A stretch of 9,932 bases of DNA, taken from assembly GCA_022614705.1 (NCBI GenBank), contig JAKEIB010000222.1, positions 1 through 9,932 of the forward strand. The letters run 5' to 3'. Origin of the DNA: Planctomycetota bacterium. GTDB lineage: Bacteria; Planctomycetota; Planctomycetia; Pirellulales; Lacipirellulaceae. The notes under the pieces are model-generated. The model saw only the letters and a list, made by a program, of their open reading frames with translations. It searched no databases and had not been told where the DNA came from. Position numbers and translations under genes: made by a program. Positions within the stretch are counted from its first letter, which is position 1, and every line of letters begins with the position of its first letter. Positions 5,350 through 9,932 of the stretch are shown here, piece after piece.

Positions 5350-6009
5350 CCTTCACACCGTGGCGTTCGGGAACCGCAAATTTGAATTAATACATTGCCG
5401 GCAAGCGGCTACCCTCCAAATACCGTCGTCCATCTGCCCAAGTGTCCCGGTCCGTGGGACGACTGCTGGAACCTCATCGGCCGATCGGCCGAGGCACGAC
5501 ATAACACCTGCTGGCAAAAGATTTTAGTGCGTTTCGATCCTTCCGTCAATCTTTTTTGCCCCCTGCAGAATCGCGTCTTTTACAGGCTTTGCTCGTTGTT
5601 TCGCCCCGCGCGCGGTTCGGCGGTCACTGATTTCCAGTGAAAAATTGGCTGCACGATGTGGTCGATTTAAGTACTTGAACTCCGACAAAAACGATATTCT
5701 CCGAAGCGCGGGACTACGCGCCGGATGTAAATTAGTCCAGTTATCGAAGGTCGAACCTGGAACACGAATTGACACTTCATCGCGACGAATTCGACATTAG
5801 CGGACATTAGCGTTCCTTCGCCTAGATACGCGCGCGAAGATGCGACTTCCGTCGTTCAGTTCAATTAATTGAGGCCGTGGGGGAATTCATACACTGTCAT
5901 TACACTGTCATTCCGAGGTCCTCCGAGGAATCTGGCCGGACCCCTCGGAGGATCTCGGGGTGACAACTTCGGAATCTGCGGCGACTTAAACAGGAATTTC
6001 CGGACGGCC
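5350..6009. other. 660-bp intergenic region between ispE and tmk
   Basis: No protein can be supported here; the open frames (for example 5524-5775 minus, 83 codons from GTG) lack a ribosome-binding site and any family pattern. It holds a 16-bp perfect palindrome made of two TCGGCCGA units (5477-5492), a tandem GACATTAGCG pair (5793-5812), an AT-rich palindrome TCAATTAATTGA (5861-5872) and a family 2 element (5906-5965). The ispE promoter should lie at its left end but was not identified. Confidence 0.6.
5906..5965 (+). repeat. MITE-like palindromic element (family 2), copy B
   Basis: 60-bp element with TGTCA/TGACA termini. The left 30 bases can pair with the right 30 at 28 of 30 positions when G-T wobbles are counted. 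It is nearly identical to the reverse complement of 9845-9904, and the identity continues into the flank (AACTT after TGACA). An 11-bp tandem TACACTGTCAT (5890-5900 and 5901-5911) straddles its left end. The coding gene nearest to it is tmk, whose stop lies 45 bp to the right. Confidence 0.9.
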
Positions 6010-6624
6010 TCAATGAATTCCCAACGCTTCAGCCGCTATTCGCCAGATATCGGCCTGCACTTGCGCAATCTCTCGATCCGCGTCGACCACCTGAATGCGG
6101 CCGTTCGATGACGCCGCCTCGGCAAGAAAACCGGCACGCAGCCGCGACCGATATTCGTCGCCCTGGCGTTCTATGCGATCCAGCGGCCGATTAAGCCGCC
6201 GGTCCGCGGCTTCCGGCGGCATGTCGAGCACGAACACGCAATCCGGCTCAACGCCCTCCGTCGCCACGTGGCCGACTTGCCAAATGGCGGCCGGATCCAA
6301 GCCGCCCGCATGACCTTGGTAGACGACATTCGCGAGAAGATAGCGATCGGAAACGACGGTTTTGCCGGCTTTCAACGCCGGGCGAATCACGTCGTCCACC
6401 AATTGCGCGCGGGCCGCCATGTACAGCAGCATTTCGCTGCGCCGACCGATCATCGTGTCGGCGTCGCTCGTCAGCAGCAAATCGCGAATCCGCTCCCCCA
6501 GCGGCGTGCTACCCGGATCGCGGCATTCAACGACGTCATACCGTCGCGCGCGCAGCGCCTCCACAAACAGGCGCACCTGCGTCGATTTGCCTACGCCGTC
6601 GATGCCGTCGAATGAGAAGAACAC
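6010..6624 (-). CDS. tmk: Thymidylate kinase
   Basis: 204-residue thymidylate kinase, a cytosolic enzyme that converts dTMP to dTDP with ATP on the way to dTTP. The P-loop FDGIDGVGKST (5-15) is at the very N-terminus, as usual. DPGSTPLGE (36-44) replaces the usual EPGGTPLGE. SDRY (92-95) with VVYQG (100-104) forms the dTMP-binding site. The LID segment RRLNRPLDRIERQGDEYRSRLRAGFL (142-167) carries the catalytic arginines. I chose the GTG at 6624, which gives the normal family N-terminus and length. The frame stays open to an ATG at 6783, but those 53 extra residues are translated from the family 1 repeat and are almost certainly not part of the enzyme. No clear Shine-Dalgarno is present. It stands apart from its neighbours, with 230 bp to the TolC-type gene upstream. 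Confidence 0.96.
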   Translation of the reverse strand: MFFSFDGIDGVGKSTQVRLFVEALRARRYDVVECRDPGSTPLGERIRDLLLTSDADTMIGRRSEMLLYMAARAQLVDDVIRPALKAGKTVVSDRYLLANVVYQGHAGGLDPAAIWQVGHVATEGVEPDCVFVLDMPPEAADRRLNRPLDRIERQGDEYRSRLRAGFLAEAASSNGRIQVVDADREIAQVQADIWRIAAEALGIH

Positions 6625-6644
6625 GTTTGTTCGTTGATCGTTGT

Positions 6645-6825
6645 TATCGATGTCTGCGCTGAGAATGAGCCGTCTCACATTTGGGTGGCATGCCCACGGC
6701 TTTGCGTGGGCATGGGAATCCGGCTGCAAGCATGGCCACTCAGAGCAGCCCTCGGCCATGAGCTCGGGCCGAATGGTGGCCATGGCACCCTATGGCTCAT
6801 TAACAATGGCAGAGATCAATAGTTG
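6645..6825 (+). repeat. Dispersed repeat family 1, copy 2, with 28-bp insertion
   Basis: Second copy of the repeat at 2125-2277, in the same orientation. It carries the same CATGCCCACG/CGTGGGCATG hairpin, but the second hairpin's loop is enlarged by 28 bp (6749-6776). That insert holds its own small stem, TCGGCC/GGCCGA. Its left end starts 20 bp upstream of the tmk GTG, so it fills nearly the whole gap between the TolC-type gene and tmk and could affect the tmk leader. Confidence 0.9.
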
Positions 6826-6854
6826 TACCGACTTTGCACACCAACAATCAACTA

Positions 6855-8978
6855 TCAACTACCGGTCGGATCACCCGTGCGCGACGGAGTGCCCGGCGCC
6901 GGTAGGGCTTCTTCCATCGGCACGGCTTCCTCCGGCATCGGTCCCGGCGCCTCGAACACGCCGTCCGCCGCGCCGGTTTCGCAACTCTCGTTGCATCCTT
7001 GCATCACAGGTCCGCGGCTGACGACGTTCGGCCGCGTGTAGCCGTAGTCCATATACAGGCCGGCGTCGCGCTTGCGGGCCTGGCGCATGGCGTCGAAATA
7101 CGCCTTGCCGGGCCAGGGGCCTTCCGCCAGGTACACGCCGTCGTAATCGAGCAGCGAACCCTTGCGGTAATGGACGTTCATGATAGCCCGGTTGTAATCG
7201 ACAAGCGACCGGTAGTAGGCGCTCTCGGCTTCCGCGCGTCGCCGCTGCGCATCGAGCAGCAGGTCGAGCGTGACTTGTTGGAATTGGTACTGCGCCTGCA
7301 CGGCGGAGACTTCGGCTTCGGCCGCTACGCGACGATTGAAGTTCGTCTGCGTGAGACCGTATTGCAAATCGACGTCGCGAATGGAGTCGCCCAGTTGGTG
7401 CGAAATTTCCAATTCGAGGTCTTGCAGCAGGGCACGGTCGCGGGCCAGCAGCAGCTCGTGGTGACGAACGCCCGAAAGCTCGCGGCGAAAGCCAATCGGA
7501 ATGCTGGCTTGCAGACCGAGCTGCCATTCCTGGAATTCGCCGCTGGTGAGCACGCCCCAAGCGGACGAGCCAAGCGCGTTGAATGCGGCGTCGCTCTGGT
7601 TGATCAGCTCGTCGCCGAGCCCGAGCCAGCGGTACTGGCCGACGGCGTCGATACGCGGCAAGAGCAGATTGCGTGCGGCGATCAATTCCAACTCGCGACG
7701 CTTGATTTCCCATTTCTGCTTGCGGATTTCCACGCGCCTGGTCAACGCTTCCACGTGAATGCCCGACCAATCGAAGGCCACGCGCGCGGTCGTCGGCTCG
7801 TCCGACGGGCGAATCAATCGGCCGTCACTCATCGAGAGACCCATGATGTAACGCAGCCGATTTTCGGCGTGGAACACTTCCGTCAGCGCTTGCTCCACCT
7901 GACCGCGGAACAGAAAGTACTGCGAGCGGGCCTGGGCCTCGCGATCGGCGCTGCCGCCGCGGGCGCCGGTCAGATACAGCGCGTTCGTTTTCTTCCAGGT
8001 TTCCAGCGCGCTATCGCGGCCCATCTTACGGGCTTCCAGGTCGCGATACGTGAAATACAGCTCCCAATAGGCGTCCTCCACGTCGCGCATCAAGTTGCGC
8101 ACGCCGCCCTCGAAGTCGTTCAGCGTTTGGTCGGTGCGGATCCGCGCGATCATGACGCCGTCGATCGGGTTGCCCAAACCGGCCGCGTATTGGTCGAAGC
8201 TCATCGGGCCGGCGATGCGGTTGTATTGGGCCCCGCTGCCTTGCAGCAACGGATGCACGAACGTGGCCTCAAGGTTTGTATTCCACGCGCTGATTAGCGG
8301 CCGCGACGTTGTCGGAATGTTGTTGCTTTCGTACGTCGTGTTATTGCGGAAGGCGAACTCGGTACCAACGGCCGTCGTCTTCGAGACGCCGAGAGATCCG
8401 CGGCCCAAGTCCTGCGCCAAGATCGACGGGAATAACAGTCCGATCACCGGGTCGGCGTCGGGCCGGTTTTGCGGCTGGCGAGACTTTTCCCAAAACACGT
8501 TGGCATCGAGCTGCGCGTCGAACTCGCTCAACGCGGCCTCCGGCCCCGAGCCCTGAAACACCGAGCCGACCGAGAGTCCGGTGACAGTTTCGGCAAGCGC
8601 CGGGTCGTAGCTCGTCGTCACGACTCCGGACGTGATCAGCGTTCGCGAGATGGTGTCGGGCGGCGCGGCAATGCGTTGCACGAACGATTGCCGCATCACC
8701 TGGCTATTGCACAGCGTGATGTGCACGACCTCCGAAAGCGGCAACTCCCAGATTTCGTAGTTCTCGGGATTCTTCAGCGTGAGTGGTGGGAGTGTGTTCT
8801 GCACTTCGCACAGCGAAGGCTCTTCGACGTCTGGATACTCGATCTCGGTGGCGACGTCGAGGTAGTGCGAGAGATCGCCGTCTTCGCGGCAATAGAATGG
8901 CTGCTGAGGAGCACAGCCGGTGGCGATCATCGTAACGATGAGCACCCACGACCAGAATGTGCGGTATCGCCGGTTCAT
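6855..8978 (-). CDS. TolC-family outer-membrane efflux lipoprotein
   Basis: 707-residue TolC-type protein, predicted to form the outer-membrane channel of an efflux or type I secretion system. The N-terminus MNRRYRTFWSWVLIVTMIATGC is a lipoprotein signal with lipobox IATGC and lipidated Cys22. The usual two-fold repeat is visible. The first half starts near LPLSEVVHITLCNSQVMRQ (79-97) and includes the helical span about 285-380 (DVEDAYWELYFTYRDLEARK..., VEQALTEVFHAENRLRYIMGL). The second half (about 405-605) has EIRKQKWEIKRRELELIAARNLLLPRID, EFQEWQLGLQASIPIGFRREL and a long helix ending VDYNRAIMNVHYRKGSLL. It is longer than the typical 420-500 because of an N-terminal insert (about 100-285) and a Pro/Glu-rich tail (670-707). 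The ATG at 8978 has AGGAAG 8 nt upstream. No inner-membrane pump or adaptor gene is adjacent, so substrate and partners are unknown. Confidence 0.92.
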   Translation of the reverse strand: MNRRYRTFWSWVLIVTMIATGCAPQQPFYCREDGDLSHYLDVATEIEYPDVEEPSLCEVQNTLPPLTLKNPENYEIWELPLSEVVHITLCNSQVMRQSFVQRIAAPPDTISRTLITSGVVTTSYDPALAETVTGLSVGSVFQGSGPEAALSEFDAQLDANVFWEKSRQPQNRPDADPVIGLLFPSILAQDLGRGSLGVSKTTAVGTEFAFRNNTTYESNNIPTTSRPLISAWNTNLEATFVHPLLQGSGAQYNRIAGPMSFDQYAAGLGNPIDGVMIARIRTDQTLNDFEGGVRNLMRDVEDAYWELYFTYRDLEARKMGRDSALETWKKTNALYLTGARGGSADREAQARSQYFLFRGQVEQALTEVFHAENRLRYIMGLSMSDGRLIRPSDEPTTARVAFDWSGIHVEALTRRVEIRKQKWEIKRRELELIAARNLLLPRIDAVGQYRWLGLGDELINQSDAAFNALGSSAWGVLTSGEFQEWQLGLQASIPIGFRRELSGVRHHELLLARDRALLQDLELEISHQLGDSIRDVDLQYGLTQTNFNRRVAAEAEVSAVQAQYQFQQVTLDLLLDAQRRRAEAESAYYRSLVDYNRAIMNVHYRKGSLLDYDGVYLAEGPWPGKAYFDAMRQARKRDAGLYMDYGYTRPNVVSRGPVMQGCNESCETGAADGVFEAPGPMPEEAVPMEEALPAPGTPSRTGDPTGS

Positions 8979-9006
8979 TGCTGTTGCTTCCTGACTGGCC
9001 GGCGCG

Positions 9007-9033
9007 ACGAGCGCGATAATTCATCGCGCTCGT
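9007..9033. promoter_or_regulatory. 11-bp perfect hairpin or operator in the TolC-type gene leader
   Basis: The arms ACGAGCGCGAT (9007-9017) and ATCGCGCTCGT (9023-9033) are perfect complements around AATTC. The structure lies 28 nt upstream of the ATG at 8978, just before the Shine-Dalgarno. There is no T-tract, so it is more likely an operator for a dimeric repressor or a leader stem-loop than a terminator. Confidence 0.5.
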
Positions 9034-9268
9034 TGCGGAGGTTCGATCGGTCGTGGCGCGCGGCGTGTGGTCGCCAGCGGCGTTCGCCCGACCCGTTCCC
9101 CCCGGGCCGTCGCTCCGTTGGGCCGCACCTCGGACGGCGGCCCTAGAGTGAGAGCAATCAGCAAGACTGGTATCGTCGACTCAATCGTTAAACTTTGACG
9201 ATTCTGGGCCGCTTGAAGCTGGAGATGAGGTTCGCCGCGCTAGCATTGGCGGCGAAGCGGCACGTGGG

Positions 9269-9287
9269 CGAGTCTCTCCGAGACTCG
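9269..9287. repeat. 8-bp perfect hairpin behind the unknown gene
   Basis: CGAGTCTC and GAGACTCG flank a 3-nt loop (TCC). It lies 40 bp beyond the stop codon of the minus-strand gene at 9327, just past the larger palindrome at 9293-9314. No T-tract follows. It may contribute to the 3' end of that transcript. Confidence 0.5.
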
Positions 9288-9292
9288 AAGAT

Positions 9293-9314
9293 CGCGTCCG
9301 CCGCGGCGGACGCG
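9293..9314. repeat. 22-bp perfect palindrome behind the unknown gene
   Basis: CGCGTCCGCCG joined directly to its complement CGGCGGACGCG, centred between 9303 and 9304. It begins 12 bp beyond the stop of the minus-strand gene at 9327. It could act as a U-less transcription stop or RNA-stabilising stem together with the hairpin at 9269-9287, or as a dyad for a DNA-binding protein. Confidence 0.55.
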
Positions 9315-9326
9315 GCCACATGCATC

Positions 9327-9800
9327 TCACACGTTCATGCCGGCGAAGTCGGTCACGTCGGCGATGCTAGCGACCTGGCCCAGGTCTTCCACGCGCTCGG
9401 CCAGGCGCCCGGCGGCGATGAAGTGATTGAACTCGATGAGAACGGCGCGCTCTACGACGCGGCCAAACCATGCCAGCACTTCGGGCGACATGGGCCCGCA
9501 GGTTTCCGACGTCAGCTTGATCGCAAGCTCCGCGCGGTCCGCCCGGCAATCGCTGCGATCGGTCACCAGCACCCCGTCGAACGAGAAGCGCAGCATGTTT
9601 TCGATATCTGAATTCGCCAGCCGGTAGACGCAACGCGTGTTGTACAGAAAATATGCGTTCGCCGTGCCGTGCGTTTCGATTGCCTGTTGCAACCGTTCAC
9701 AGCGGGCGCGATACGCGGGCGAGGCATCGAGCGGCACGTCGACGCGGCCGACCGAGCGCAGCGGCAGACAATCGAACGCGATGTCGACGAGAGGTTGCAT
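9327..9800 (-). CDS. Conserved-looking 157-residue protein, unknown function
   Basis: Soluble, acidic protein of 157 residues beginning MQPLVDIAFDCLPLRSVGRVDVPLDASPAYRARCERLQQAIETHG. Next come a short beta-like region (TANAYFLYNTRCVYRLANSDIENMLRFSFDGVLVTD, 46-81), then AELAIKLTSETCGPMSPEVLAWFGRVVERAVLIEFNHFIAAGRL and a tail ending DFAGMNV. The opening 'FDCLPLRS.GR.D.PLDASP..RA..ER...AI..HG' looks familiar from planctomycete hypothetical proteins; I know no function for it. There is no signal peptide, membrane helix or catalytic motif. The ATG at 9800 was chosen. The open frame extends to 9920, but the extra 40 residues are translated from a family 2 repeat (SFRGPPRNLARPLGGPRGDN) and are rejected. 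No good Shine-Dalgarno was seen. It may be co-transcribed with the TolC-type gene, but the 350-bp gap with palindromes argues against that. Confidence 0.82.
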   Translation of the reverse strand: MQPLVDIAFDCLPLRSVGRVDVPLDASPAYRARCERLQQAIETHGTANAYFLYNTRCVYRLANSDIENMLRFSFDGVLVTDRSDCRADRAELAIKLTSETCGPMSPEVLAWFGRVVERAVLIEFNHFIAAGRLAERVEDLGQVASIADVTDFAGMNV

Positions 9801-9844
9801 GGGGTGGACCGAAAGCGTGTGAGTGAGCAAGCAGGTTCGGAAGT

Positions 9845-9904
9845 TGTCACCCCGAGGTCCGCCGAGGGGTCGAGCCAGATTCCTCGGAGGACCTCGGAAT
9901 GACA
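9845..9904 (-). repeat. MITE-like palindromic element (family 2), copy C
   Basis: 60-bp element with TGTCA/TGACA ends, inverted relative to copy B at 5906-5965. Its reverse complement reads TGTCATTCCGAGGTCCTCCG at the start and differs from copy B at only a few internal positions. It lies 45 bp upstream of the ATG at 9800, and its translation produces the false N-terminal extension of that ORF. Confidence 0.9.
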
Positions 9905-9932
9905 GCGATCGCCTACTCACCTAATCTACTCA

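Larger units (their letters stand above)
8979..9326. other. Upstream region of the TolC-type gene
   Basis: About 350 bp without a supported gene. A plus-strand frame crossing its right part (9195-9611) is antisense to the gene at 9327-9800. It contains the three palindromes listed separately. No -35/-10 pair with good spacing was recognised for the TolC-type gene. Confidence 0.5.

Noticed and set aside
5524..5775. 83-codon minus-strand frame starting with GTG
   Set aside because: Its third-position GC is only about half in the part I read, lower than expected for coding sequence in this GC-rich window, and there is no Shine-Dalgarno or family pattern.
6999..8297. 432-codon plus-strand open frame
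   Set aside because: It is antisense to the TolC-type gene, which has a lipoprotein signal, a ribosome-binding site and family structure. Long antisense frames are expected in GC-rich DNA, and this one shows no family pattern.
8469..9146. 225-codon plus-strand open frame
   Set aside because: Antisense to the 5' part of the TolC-type gene; Arg-rich translation with no recognisable domain.
9195..9611. 138-codon plus-strand open frame
   Set aside because: Antisense to the 157-residue gene and crosses the palindromes.

Overview
The window reads as chromosomal DNA of a planctomycete, most likely Pirellulales-like. Three things point there: a SpoVG with a zinc ribbon built into it, several small lineage-restricted hypothetical proteins, and intergenic gaps filled with GC-rich palindromic dispersed repeats. 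The lineage call is inference from recognised protein patterns; no marker rRNA is present. There is no phage, transposase, CRISPR array, tRNA or rRNA.

Layout. Positions 41-922 hold two divergent small membrane proteins of unknown function. Positions 934-1368 (minus) encode a YjbQ/UPF0047 protein. Positions 1381-2124 hold a stand-alone 76-residue gene with its own sigma70-like promoter, a long leader, a good ribosome-binding site and a bidirectional intrinsic terminator. Positions 2125-2370 are repeat-derived: copy 1 of a dispersed repeat followed by a 23-bp perfect inverted repeat. Positions 2449-2750 are csrA with a clear promoter and a ribosome-binding site that coincides with a perfect CsrA-binding consensus. 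Positions 2882-3187 encode a small conserved-looking unknown protein.

Positions 3569-3717 are a large hairpin repeat. Positions 3749-5349 are an ispE-spoVG operon (minus). Positions 5350-6009 are a gene-poor gap with a MITE-like palindrome. Positions 6010-6624 are tmk. Positions 6645-6825 are copy 2 of the dispersed repeat, directly upstream of tmk. Positions 6855-8978 encode a long TolC-type outer-membrane lipoprotein with a strong hairpin in its leader. Positions 9327-9800 encode an unknown protein, with two perfect palindromes behind its stop codon and a further MITE-like element upstream.

From csrA rightward every gene is on the minus strand. Only ispE-spoVG is tightly coupled (29-nt gap, strong internal ribosome-binding site). 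The core genes are housekeeping: isoprenoid synthesis (IspE), dTTP synthesis (Tmk), post-transcriptional control (CsrA) and a nucleic-acid-binding regulator (SpoVG). I see no evidence for a new defence or biosynthetic system. The most notable items are the zinc-ribbon SpoVG, the CsrA autoregulatory site, and the three or more families of intergenic palindromic repeats, some of which create false N-terminal extensions on neighbouring ORFs.
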